Positions 5,223-11,609 are shown, counted from the stretch's first letter. The stretch is 15,251 bases of DNA from Dehalococcoidia bacterium (GCA_030745285.1 JASLOV010000059.1:1-15251), one strand, 5' to 3'. Numbers and translations: made by a program. Notes: generated by a model from the letters alone, not told the origin.

Positions 5223-6794
5223 ATGGTCGACGCACCCGCGAAACGCATCTGTGAGTTCTGCGAGCACGAGTGGTTCCCCCGCCAGGCGGAGCCCCCGGCC
5301 CGTTGTCCACGGTGTCAGCGGCCGTACAGTGAGGACAATGAGGGGATGACGATGACCCGCAACACCGACGAGTACCAGAGGCCGATCTCCAACTACCCGC
5401 TACTGCTGCGACTGAGCATCGACAACGAGATCGGCAACCTCGCGAAGGTCACCTCCGCCATCAGTGAGGGAGGAGGCGATCTCGGCGACATCGAGATCCA
5501 GCAGGCCGGCCCCGACGCGATCGTCCGCAATTTCCGCATCTTCTGCCGCGATGGGGACCACGCACGGGCGATCGTCGAGACCATCGCTGATATCCCCGGC
5601 ATCGACATCCAGCTCGCCTCCGACCGCACCTTCCAGCTCCACCGCCGGGGCAAGATCGAGGTGACCAACAAGGTCAACATCCGCACCATGCAGGAGCTCT
5701 CGCACGTCTACACGCCGGGCGTGGCACGCGTCTCCATGCAGGTGCACGACAACCCGGACTCCGTCTGGGCGCTGACGACGAAGGTCAACACCGTCGCGGT
5801 CGTCACCGACGGCACCGCCGTGCTCGGACTGGGCGACATCGGGCCGCAGGGCGCGCTTCCGGTGATGGAGGGCAAGTCGATGCTCTTCAAGAGCTTCGGC
5901 GACATCGACGCCTGGCCGATCTGCCTCGACACCAAGGACCCGGAGGAGATCATCAGCGTCGTGAAGGCGATCGCGCCCGGCTTCGGCGGCATCCTGCTGG
6001 AGGACATCTCCGCCCCGCGTTGCTTCGAGATCGAGGACCGGCTGCGCGATGAACTAGACATCCCCGTCATGCACGACGACCAGCATGGCACGGCCGTGGT
6101 CGTGCTGGCAGCGCTGATCAACGCGCTCAAGATCGTGAAGAAGCGGCCGGAAGACGTGAAGATGGTGCTGATCGGCGCGGGGGCGTCCGGCATCGCCTGC
6201 ACGAAGATCCTGATGAACTTCGGCGTCAAGAACGTCACCGCCTTCGACACCCGCGGGGCCGTCTACGCCGGGCGCGAGGGCCTGAACCCGGCGAAAGAGT
6301 GGCTGGCGGACAACACCAACCAGGAAGGTTTCGACGGCTCACTGCGCGAGGCGATGGCCGGCGCAGATCTCTTCCTCGGCCTCTCCGGCCCGCGCATGCT
6401 GGAGCCGGAGGACGTCGACGCCATGGCCGATGACGCTATCGTCTTCGCCATGGCTAACCCGGAGCCCGAGATCATGCCGCACCTGATCGAGGGCCGGGCG
6501 CGCGTGATCGCCACCGGCCGCTCCGACTTCCCGAACCAGGTGAACAACGTGCTCTGCTTTCCCGGGGTTTTCCGTGGCGCGCTGGATTCGCGCGCGACCA
6601 CGATCACGGAGGAGATGAAGATCGTCGCCGCCCGGGCGATCGCCAGCGTGATCCCCGACGATCAACTGAACGACGAGTACATCCTGCCTTCGGTGTTCAA
6701 CGAGGAGGTCGGACCGGCCGTCGCCGCGGCCGTCGGGGCGGAAGCGATCCGCTCCGGCCACGTGCGGGACCGCGGGTCGCGCATCTTCGTCTAG
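5223..6794 (+). CDS. ACT-domain NAD(P)-dependent malic enzyme with N-terminal zinc ribbon
   Basis: Oxidatively decarboxylates malate to pyruvate, linking the TCA cycle to pyruvate metabolism. From the ATG at 5223 it has 523 residues. Residues 8-35 form a zinc ribbon (C10-E-F-C13 and C28-P-R-C31, with E-W-F-P-R between). About 58-135 is an ACT-type domain (Y-P-L-L-L-R-L-S-I-D-N-E-I-G-N-L-A-K-V), likely for ligand sensing. The malic core follows: Y163-T-P-G-V-A (catalytic Tyr), E-G-K218 (catalytic Lys), E260-D261 and D286 in H-D-D-Q-H-G-T-A (metal ligands), G318-A-G-A-S-G (NAD(P) fold) and A-T-G-R-S-D-F-P-N-Q-V-N-N. An alternative start at 5352, with AGGGG 6 nt upstream, would omit the ribbon. 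I prefer 5223 because the ribbon is in frame and looks conserved. The frame stays open upstream to 4992, but that part looks non-coding. Ends in a strong terminator. Confidence 0.92.
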   Translation: MVDAPAKRICEFCEHEWFPRQAEPPARCPRCQRPYSEDNEGMTMTRNTDEYQRPISNYPLLLRLSIDNEIGNLAKVTSAISEGGGDLGDIEIQQAGPDAIVRNFRIFCRDGDHARAIVETIADIPGIDIQLASDRTFQLHRRGKIEVTNKVNIRTMQELSHVYTPGVARVSMQVHDNPDSVWALTTKVNTVAVVTDGTAVLGLGDIGPQGALPVMEGKSMLFKSFGDIDAWPICLDTKDPEEIISVVKAIAPGFGGILLEDISAPRCFEIEDRLRDELDIPVMHDDQHGTAVVVLAALINALKIVKKRPEDVKMVLIGAGASGIACTKILMNFGVKNVTAFDTRGAVYAGREGLNPAKEWLADNTNQEGFDGSLREAMAGADLFLGLSGPRMLEPEDVDAMADDAIVFAMANPEPEIMPHLIEGRARVIATGRSDFPNQVNNVLCFPGVFRGALDSRATTITEEMKIVAARAIASVIPDDQLNDEYILPSVFNEEVGPAVAAAVGAEAIRSGHVRDRGSRIFV

Positions 6795-6822
6795 CGATCG
6801 AGAACAACGACGGAGCGACAAC

Positions 6823-6854
6823 AACAACGCCCGGCCAGCTGGCCGGGCGTTGTT
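6823..6854 (+). terminator. 32-bp perfect palindrome, bidirectional terminator
   Basis: A 14-bp stem (6823-6836 with 6841-6854) closed by AGCT, 28 nt after the malic enzyme stop and 24 nt before the end of the convergent SelW-like gene. GTTGTTCGTCTTCTGG follows on the plus strand, a broken T-rich tail. The position between convergent genes supports termination in both directions. Confidence 0.85.
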
Positions 6855-6878
6855 CGTCTTCTGGTTGCGAGACGCCGG

Positions 6879-7151
6879 CTAGACCGCCGCGGTCGCCTTC
6901 GCCTCAAGCGCGTTGACCACGCCCATTTTCAGCACCTTGATGTCCGGGTACTCGCCGGTCTCGCGCTTGGAGTAGATCAGCTCGCCGTCGATGGAGAACT
7001 CGAAGTCGCCGCCTGACCCCATCTCAAGGTCAAAGCTCTCGATGTCCTCCTGGTAGTCGGAGAGAATCTCGGCCGCCGTCCAGACAGCCCGCTGCATGTA
7101 GTTTCAGGAGACGCAGTAACGCAGTCCCATTCGCAGTCCACCAGCAGCCAT
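6879..7151 (-). CDS. SelW/Rdx-family selenoprotein with in-frame TGA (Sec) at 7104-7106
   Basis: Thioredoxin-like redox protein of the SelW/SelT/SelH (Rdx) family, 90 residues if TGA is read as selenocysteine. The start at 7151 has GAGGAGG 5 nt upstream. The N-terminus reads M-A-A-G-G-L-R-M-G-L-R-Y-C13-V-S-U16-N-Y-M-Q-R-A-V-W. Family members have YCxxC-N-Y-xx-R-A here, so TGA replaces the resolving Cys of CxxC. The rest fits the family: helix W-T-A-A-E-I-L, then G-G-D-F-E-F-S-I-D-G-E-L-I-Y-S-K, then T-G-E-Y-P-D-I-K-V-L-K. Without readthrough only a 72-residue piece from an ATG at 7097 remains, lacking the redox motif and any good ribosome site. A SECIS-like hairpin lies just after the TGA. 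It follows the sulfite-oxidase-like gene by 52 bp and is probably co-transcribed. Decoding needs SelA, SelB, tRNA-Sec and SelD elsewhere in the genome. The alternative is a nonsense mutation. Confidence 0.85.
7071..7089 (-). promoter_or_regulatory. Bacterial SECIS-like hairpin inside the SelW-like gene
   Basis: Minus-strand RNA GGCUGUCUGGACGGCGGCC folds into a 7-bp stem (two U-G pairs) with loop UGGAC. The stem starts 15 nt after the TGA and the two loop guanines fall 23-24 nt after it. Bacterial SECIS elements recognised by SelB are small stem-loops just 3' of UGA with an essential G early in the apical loop, so position and shape fit. Confidence 0.7.
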
Positions 7152-7203
7152 CAGTGCCTCCTCGAGTGCATCAGGACGGTCACCCGCCCTCCTGTCCGTG
7201 TCA

Positions 7204-7845
7204 CTATCCGTATCGCTCTTCCGTCCACGGATCGCCGTGCATGTGATACCCGTACATCTCCCAGAAGCCTGCCCGGTCCTCAGCCATGAACTCAAGACCG
7301 CGCACCCACTTCGCGCTCTTCCAGAAGTATAGGTGCGGCACCATCCCCCGTAGCGGCCAGCCGTGCTCCAGCGCAAGCGGCTGCCCGTTGTGGCTGTGCA
7401 CGAACAGTACGTCGTCGCGCATCACCTCGCACAGCGGCAGGTTCGTCGTGTACCCACCGTACGAGTGGAACATCACGTGCTTCGCCTCGGGCCGGACCTG
7501 CGCCAGCTCCATCACATCGGTGAAACGCACGCCTTCCCAGTCGTTGTCGTACTTGCTCCACATCGTCACGCAGTGAATGTCGGTGCGCACCTGGACCTGC
7601 GGCAGCTCCATGAACTGTTCCCAGTTCAGTGACAGCTCGTTGCCGACAAGGCCGGCAATCTTGAACTCCCAGTTGTCGAGGTCGATACGGGGGATGCCCC
7701 CATAGTGCAGCACGGGCCAGCCGTCCGTCAGGCGCTGGCCCGGCGGCAGCCGTGGCCGCTGGCCGGCAGAGTCGCCCGTCCGGTCGCCCACGGCCTCGCC
7801 GGCCGGATCGCGGCCGAACAGTCCTCGAGTCAGATCCAACGCCAT
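7204..7845 (-). CDS. Sulfite-oxidase-like molybdopterin oxidoreductase (YedY/MsrP catalytic-subunit type)
   Basis: A 213-residue protein consisting of the sulfite-oxidase-fold molybdopterin domain only. Motifs in order: W-P-V-L-H-Y-G-G (43-50), W-E-F-K-I-A-G-L-V, then T-D-I-H-C92-V-T-M-W-S, whose Cys is the expected Mo ligand. Next come D-N-D-W-E-G-V-R-F, H-S-Y-G-G-Y-T-T-N-L-P-L, and H-G-W-P-L-R-G-M-V-P-H-L-Y-F-W-K-S-A-K-W-V-R-G-L-E-F (161-186). The end H-M-H-G-D-P-W-T-E-E-R-Y is typical of this subgroup. There is no Tat signal or dimerisation domain, so it is probably cytoplasmic and unlike exported MsrP. The start has GAGAGGGG about 9 nt upstream and a promoter further up. It leads a probable two-gene unit with the SelW-like selenoprotein. 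The natural substrate is unknown. Confidence 0.9.
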   Translation of the reverse strand: MALDLTRGLFGRDPAGEAVGDRTGDSAGQRPRLPPGQRLTDGWPVLHYGGIPRIDLDNWEFKIAGLVGNELSLNWEQFMELPQVQVRTDIHCVTMWSKYDNDWEGVRFTDVMELAQVRPEAKHVMFHSYGGYTTNLPLCEVMRDDVLFVHSHNGQPLALEHGWPLRGMVPHLYFWKSAKWVRGLEFMAEDRAGFWEMYGYHMHGDPWTEERYG

Positions 7846-7879
7846 CCGGAGTCCCCTCTCCCGTGGCCGGAGTTAGTTC

Positions 7880-7909
7880 ATCCTAGCCGCCGCCCACGGC
7901 GGGCCTCAA
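7880..7909 (-). promoter_or_regulatory. Candidate promoter of the molybdoenzyme-SelW unit
   Basis: Minus-strand TTGAGG (7909-7904), 18-nt spacer, TAGGAT (7885-7880), about 35 bp before the start codon. Both hexamers match 4 of 6 consensus bases. Confidence 0.5.
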
Positions 7910-7910
7910 G

Positions 7911-7926
7911 CGCCGGGCGCCCGGCG
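7911..7926. repeat. 16-bp perfect palindrome in divergent promoter region
   Basis: CGCCGGGCGCCCGGCG is fully self-complementary. It abuts the candidate -35 of the molybdoenzyme gene and lies 43 bp upstream of lspA. It could be an operator for a dimeric repressor or a chance GC palindrome. Confidence 0.4.
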
Positions 7927-7969
7927 GCCCTCCACGAGCGACTGGGATAGGCTTGAACGCGGAGCAGCC

Positions 7970-8524
7970 ATGACCGCATCCCGGAGCAGCGACGCAGCAG
8001 CCGTGGGCGGCGGTCTCGCGATGCGATCGCGCATGACGCCCTTCCTCGCCATCGCTCTCGCCGTCGTCGCCGCCGACCAGGCGACGAAGGCGATCATCCG
8101 GGCGACGATCGATCAGGGCGACGGCTGGCCGAGCCGCGGCGGGCTGTTGCACTTCTCCCACGTTGAGAACTCCGGCGCGGCCTTCGGCATCCTCCAGAAT
8201 GGCGGCATCTTCCTGGTGATCGCCGCTGTGGTCGCGATCGTCGCCGTCCTGGCCTTTATCTACGCCGCCCCCGCCGGGAACCGCCTCTACACGATTGCGC
8301 TGGCCTTCGTGCTGGGCGGCGCCACAGGCAACCTGGTCGACCGCGTGACGCGCGGCACCGTCACCGACTTCATCGACCCCACTCACTACCCCGCCTTCAA
8401 CCTCGCCGACTCCGCCATCGTGCTCGGCGTGCTCGCCCTCGCCTGGCTCTCGTTCACCGACCCGGGCAGTGAGCCCGGCGGCGACGCCGACGCCGGCCAC
8501 GAGGACGCCGGAGGCTCTTCGTGA
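7970..8524 (+). CDS. lspA: Lipoprotein signal peptidase (signal peptidase II)
   Basis: Inner-membrane aspartyl protease that removes the signal peptide from diacylated prolipoproteins. The 184-residue product has four hydrophobic segments (about 24-44, 65-80 partly re-entrant, 80-100 and 105-120, then 147-163). The family signatures are A-A-D-Q-A-T-K, V-E-N-S-G-A-A-F-G, G-A-T-G-N-L-V-D-R, V-T-D133-F-I-D and F-N-L-A-D147-S-A-I; D133 and D147 are the expected catalytic Asps. The annotated start has a GGAG upstream. In-frame ATGs at codons 18 and 22 are closer to the first helix and could be the true start, since the first 20 residues are polar. The tail is acidic and Gly-rich. First gene of lspA-rluD-gltX; its TGA overlaps the GTG of rluD. 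Confidence 0.95.
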   Translation: MTASRSSDAAAVGGGLAMRSRMTPFLAIALAVVAADQATKAIIRATIDQGDGWPSRGGLLHFSHVENSGAAFGILQNGGIFLVIAAVVAIVAVLAFIYAAPAGNRLYTIALAFVLGGATGNLVDRVTRGTVTDFIDPTHYPAFNLADSAIVLGVLALAWLSFTDPGSEPGGDADAGHEDAGGSS

Positions 8525-9462
8525 GCGTGCCGCGTCGTCGCTTTACCGCGACCGAGGCCGGGCGCATCGATCGCGTCGTCGCGGCCGCATTGCCGGAACT
8601 CTCGCGCTCACAGGCGCGCCGCCTAATCGAGGACGGCGCCGTCGCGATCGAGGGCGCCATCGTGACGCGGCCCGGGCACGCCACGAGCGCCGGGGCGACG
8701 ATCGAGGTCGAACTGCCGGTCGTCCCCGACCTCGACCTGCTCGCCGCCGACGTGCCGCTGCGTGTGCTGTACGAAGACGAAGAGACGCTGGTGATCGACA
8801 AGACGCCCGGCCTGATCGTGCACCCGGCGCCGGGCGTGACGGGCGTCACTCTGATCAACGCGGTGCGCGCCCGCTACCCCGAGGTGCGCGAGATCGACGG
8901 CGACCGCCCGGGCGTTGTCCACCGCCTGGACCGCGACACCTCTGGCGCGATGGTCTTTGCGAAGACGGAGACCGCTGCACAGGTGTTGAAGGACCAGTGG
9001 CGCGAACGCGAGACTCTCAAGCGCTACCTCGCGCTCGTCGAGGGCGAGGTCGACCCGCCAGAAGGTGCGATCGAGGCGCTGCTCGGACCTGACCCGACGA
9101 ACCCTCGCCGCCGCGCCGTCGTCGAGGACGGCCAGTCGGCGCGCTCCCTCTTCCGCGTGCTGGAGCAGTACGGCGCGGAGGCGGCGCTGGTCGAGGTCGA
9201 GATCCACACCGGCCGCACCCACCAGATCCGTGTGCACATGGCGGCGATCGGTCACCCGGTCTGCGGCGATGCGCTCTACGGCCACCGGTCTCCGCTGATC
9301 GAGCGGCAGGCGTTGCACGCCATCCGGCTCGGATTCACACTCGCTTCCACCGGCGAGTGGCGCGAATTCGAGGCACCCGTGCCCGACGACATCAACCACG
9401 CTATCGGGACGTTGCGCGCGCGCCACGGCGTCGAACCGGCGCGAGCGGAGGCATCGACGTGA
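8521..9462 (+). CDS. rluD: RluA/RluD-family 23S rRNA pseudouridine synthase
   Basis: Isomerises uridines in 23S rRNA; the RluD type modifies helix 69 of the large subunit. The product has 313 residues. An S4 RNA-binding domain covers about 14-70 (R-I-D-R-V-V-A-A-A-L-P, S-R-S-Q-A-R-R-L-I-E-D-G-A-V). The catalytic domain has P-G-L-I-V-H-P-A-P-G, H134-R-L-D137-R-D-T-S-G (D137 is the catalytic Asp), L-K-R-Y-L-A-L-V-E-G and H-T-G-R-T-H-Q-I-R-V-H. The GTG start shares GTGA with the lspA stop, implying translational coupling, and the stop shares GTGA with the gltX start. The lspA-rluD pairing is common in bacteria. RluD versus another RluA-class paralogue cannot be decided from sequence motifs alone. 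Confidence 0.94.
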   Translation: MSVPRRRFTATEAGRIDRVVAAALPELSRSQARRLIEDGAVAIEGAIVTRPGHATSAGATIEVELPVVPDLDLLAADVPLRVLYEDEETLVIDKTPGLIVHPAPGVTGVTLINAVRARYPEVREIDGDRPGVVHRLDRDTSGAMVFAKTETAAQVLKDQWRERETLKRYLALVEGEVDPPEGAIEALLGPDPTNPRRRAVVEDGQSARSLFRVLEQYGAEAALVEVEIHTGRTHQIRVHMAAIGHPVCGDALYGHRSPLIERQALHAIRLGFTLASTGEWREFEAPVPDDINHAIGTLRARHGVEPARAEAST

Positions 9463-10943
9463 GCGTGCGCCTACGCTACGCGCCCAGCCCCACCGGCGAC
9501 CCCCACGTCGGCAACATCCGCACCGCGCTGTGGGCGTGGCTGCACGCTCGACGCCACGGTGGCGACTTCATCGTGCGGTTGGAGGACACCGACCAGTCGC
9601 GCGCCGTCGACGGCTCGCTCGAACGCATCCTCGCCTCGTTGCGGTGGCTGGGGGTGGACTGGGACGAGGGCCCCGACATCGGCGGCCCCCACGCGCCCTA
9701 CGTCCAGTCGCAACGCCTGCACCGTTACCACGCCGCCGTTGAGGAGCTGGTCGGCGGCGGCGCCGCCTACCGCTGCTTCTGCACCCCGGAGGAGCTGTCG
9801 GCGCTGCGCAAGCAGCAACAGGCCGAGAAGCGGCCCACCGGCTACGAGGGAACATGCCGCGCGCTGCCGTCCGCCGAGGTCACCTCGCGCATCGCCGGCG
9901 GCGAGGCGAGCGTCGTGCGCTTCCGCATGCCGGACGACGGCGTGACCGCCTTCACGGACGCGCTGCGCGGCGAGATCAGCGTCGACAACAGCACTCAGGA
10001 AGACTTCGTCATCCTCAAGTCCGACGGCTTCCCCACCTACCACCTCGCCCACGTCGTCGACGACCACGCCATGGAGATCACACACATCACCCGCGGCGAG
10101 GAGTGGATCCCCTCCGCTCCGCGTCACGTGCGGCTCTTCGAGGCGCTCGACTACGACGTGCCGGAGCTGGTGCACACCCCGGTCATCCTCGGCCCGGACG
10201 GCGGCAAGCTCTCGAAGCGCCACGGCGCGAAGTCCGTGCTCGAGTACGCAGAGGACGGCTACATCGCCGCCGCCCTACTCAACTTCCTCATCAACATCGG
10301 CTGGTCCCTCGACGGCGAGACCGAGGTCGTCCCGCTGGAGAAGCTGCTCGAGGTCTTCGACATCCACGACCTCGGCGTCAGCCCGGCGGCGTTCGACACC
10401 ACCAAGCTGGAGTGGATGAACGGCGTCTACCTGCGAGAGATGCCGGAGCGCCTGCTCTCCGAACTCTTCGCGGTGCGCCTCGAACGCGACCTGCCCGGCG
10501 ATGTCGCCCGCCCGCTCGACCGCGCCTTCGTCGAGGAGCTGACGCCGCTCGTGCGCGAACGCATGAAGCTGCTCTCGGAGCTCGCGCCGATGGTGGATTT
10601 CTTCTTCGCCACCGACATCGCGACGCCGGACAGCGGCGCGCTGCTCGGCAAGCGCTACCGCAAACGGCCGGACGTGGCACGAGGCCTGCTGGCCGCCGCC
10701 GCCGACGGCATCGAGGGGATCGAGGGCTGGGCCGTCGAGCTGATCGAGTCGCGCCTGCGCGAGCTGGCGGCGGAACTCGAGGAGAAGCCGGGCGACCTCT
10801 TCATGCTCTGCCGCCTCGCCGTCACCGGGAAGCCAGTCACGCCCCCGCTCTTCGAGACGATGGAGATCGTCGGTCCGGAACGATGCGTCGAGCGGCTTCG
10901 CGCCGCAGCGTCATCGCTCGACAGCGTGGCGACCGAGGCCTGA
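9459..10943 (+). CDS. gltX: Glutamyl-tRNA synthetase (GluRS)
   Basis: Class I aminoacyl-tRNA synthetase that attaches glutamate to tRNA-Glu and, in bacteria lacking GlnRS, often to tRNA-Gln. With the GTG at 9459 it has 494 residues, the usual size. It starts R-Y-A-P-S-P-T-G-D-P15-H-V-G18 (HIGH-type motif), continues with F-I-V-R-L-E-D-T-D, and has K250-L-S-K-R-H-G (KMSKS-type) preceded by G-P-D-G-G. The C-terminal half is the helical anticodon-binding domain. A single C-x-C occurs at F-C-T-P-E-E, where many GluRS have extra zinc-binding Cys; a full zinc site is not evident. GGAGG lies 8 nt before the GTG, which overlaps the rluD stop. The open frame continues upstream to 9357 inside rluD, but that part is not coding. 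tRNA-Gln(CUG) follows. Confidence 0.97.
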   Translation: MSVRLRYAPSPTGDPHVGNIRTALWAWLHARRHGGDFIVRLEDTDQSRAVDGSLERILASLRWLGVDWDEGPDIGGPHAPYVQSQRLHRYHAAVEELVGGGAAYRCFCTPEELSALRKQQQAEKRPTGYEGTCRALPSAEVTSRIAGGEASVVRFRMPDDGVTAFTDALRGEISVDNSTQEDFVILKSDGFPTYHLAHVVDDHAMEITHITRGEEWIPSAPRHVRLFEALDYDVPELVHTPVILGPDGGKLSKRHGAKSVLEYAEDGYIAAALLNFLINIGWSLDGETEVVPLEKLLEVFDIHDLGVSPAAFDTTKLEWMNGVYLREMPERLLSELFAVRLERDLPGDVARPLDRAFVEELTPLVRERMKLLSELAPMVDFFFATDIATPDSGALLGKRYRKRPDVARGLLAAAADGIEGIEGWAVELIESRLRELAAELEEKPGDLFMLCRLAVTGKPVTPPLFETMEIVGPERCVERLRAAASSLDSVATEA

Positions 10944-11018
10944 CCCTACACGGACCCTCGCGCCGGCGGAGACGGCACGGCGGGACCATCGGGACGTGTT
11001 CGTCAGTGCGACGTTTGC

Positions 11019-11024
11019 TAGGCT
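11019..11024 (+). promoter_or_regulatory. Candidate extended -10 for tRNA-Gln
   Basis: TGC-TAGGCT fits the TGnTAnnnT pattern and ends 11 bp before the tRNA 5' end, so transcription would start near 11031. No clear -35 is seen. It suggests tRNA-Gln is not only read through from gltX. Confidence 0.4.
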
Positions 11025-11035
11025 GAGTGCGCCGC

Positions 11036-11109
11036 TGGGGACTCGTCTAATGGTAGGACAGCGGATTCTGGTTCCGTAAGTCGGGGTTCGAATCCCTGGT
11101 CCCCAGCCA
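11036..11109 (+). tRNA. tRNA-Gln(CUG)
   Basis: Cloverleaf with acceptor TGGGGAC/GTCCCCA, discriminator G and encoded CCA. The anticodon stem GCGGA/TCCGT encloses loop TTCTGGT, giving anticodon CUG. The T-arm contains GGGTTCGAATCCC. The first pair is U1-A72, an identity element for the GatCAB amidotransferase in organisms making Gln-tRNA(Gln) from Glu-tRNA(Gln). It lies 92 bp after gltX. Its CCA end is the start of a triple 16-nt-period repeat. Confidence 0.97.
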
Positions 11110-11148
11110 CTTCACCCGGCGGCCACTTCACCGCACTGCCACTTCACC
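11106..11148. repeat. Three copies of GCCACTTCACC at exact 16-nt period, starting in the tRNA-Gln 3' end
   Basis: Copies at 11106-11116, 11122-11132 and 11138-11148, separated by GC-rich 5-nt spacers of differing sequence. The first copy includes the discriminator base and CCA of tRNA-Gln; the last contains the stop codon of the histidine-kinase relic. It may be a remnant of recombination at the tRNA 3' end or a protein-binding array. Confidence 0.7.
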
Positions 11149-11500
11149 CCGCCGCCTCACCCTCAGCCCGCGAGCGCGCCGCCTGCAGCACGAGCGTGAA
11201 ACGCGTGCCCGCGCCCGTGGTGCTCTCGACGTCGATCTCGCCACCGAGCTGGTCTGCGATGTGCCGTACCGAGGCCAGCACGCCGGCGAGCACGTTCGCA
11301 AAGTCGTGTACCGTGATCGCCGCCAGCTCCGCGACGACGCGCGCCCGCTGGAGATCAAGCAGCACGTCGTCCGAAATCCGGGCTCCGACCCCGGTCGGAT
11401 GACGGCTCAAATGCGGCTCGAACTGAGTGCACCATCCTTCTGGTGGCCATCCTGCGAGCCGGGAGCCTGGGGAAGCCACCCCAGACGACGCCGCAAGCAA
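11144..11500 (-). pseudogene. Sensor histidine kinase relic with internal deletion
   Basis: The open frame gives 118 residues, of which about the last 75 are recognisable. Residues 47-77 read L-L-D-L-Q-R-A-R-V-V-A-E-L-A-A-I-T-V-H65-D-F-A-N-V-L-A-G-V-L, the phosphoacceptor (H-D-F-x-N-x-L) helix of a histidine kinase. They run directly into R-H-I-A-D-Q-L-G-G-E-I-D-V-E-S and G-A-G-T-R-F-T-L-V-L, the final G2 part of the HATPase domain. About 100 residues normally lie between these blocks (dimerisation helix 2 and the N and G1 boxes), so the centre is deleted near 11264-11270. The first 40 residues look non-coding. Without the ATP-binding N box it cannot be an active kinase. It may be expressed as a short fragment, but I treat it as a relic. 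Ends 35 bp from tRNA-Gln. Confidence 0.72.
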
Positions 11501-11609
11501 TCAACGGCATCCCGACAAGTCATCATCGAACCGTCAGCGCGCTGACACTGCCCTGATGGCGGGCGGCCCAGGTTGCCACGAGCGGGCGCCACGCGGCACG
11601 CTGAGGCCC

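Noticed and set aside
7104..7106. TGA as a simple nonsense mutation or sequencing error
   Set aside because: The stop is exactly at the position of selenocysteine in the family and is followed by a correctly spaced SECIS-like hairpin; kept only as a remaining alternative.
7104..7376. Minus-strand 90-residue open frame ending in R-Y-C-V-S at the TGA
   Set aside because: Most of it lies antisense-frame within the molybdoenzyme gene; only its last 15 codons are real, as the N-terminus of the SelW-like selenoprotein.
9854..11026. Plus-strand Arg-rich 390-codon open frame
   Set aside because: Out of frame within gltX and running into the intergenic gap; low-complexity Arg-rich product, no ribosome site.
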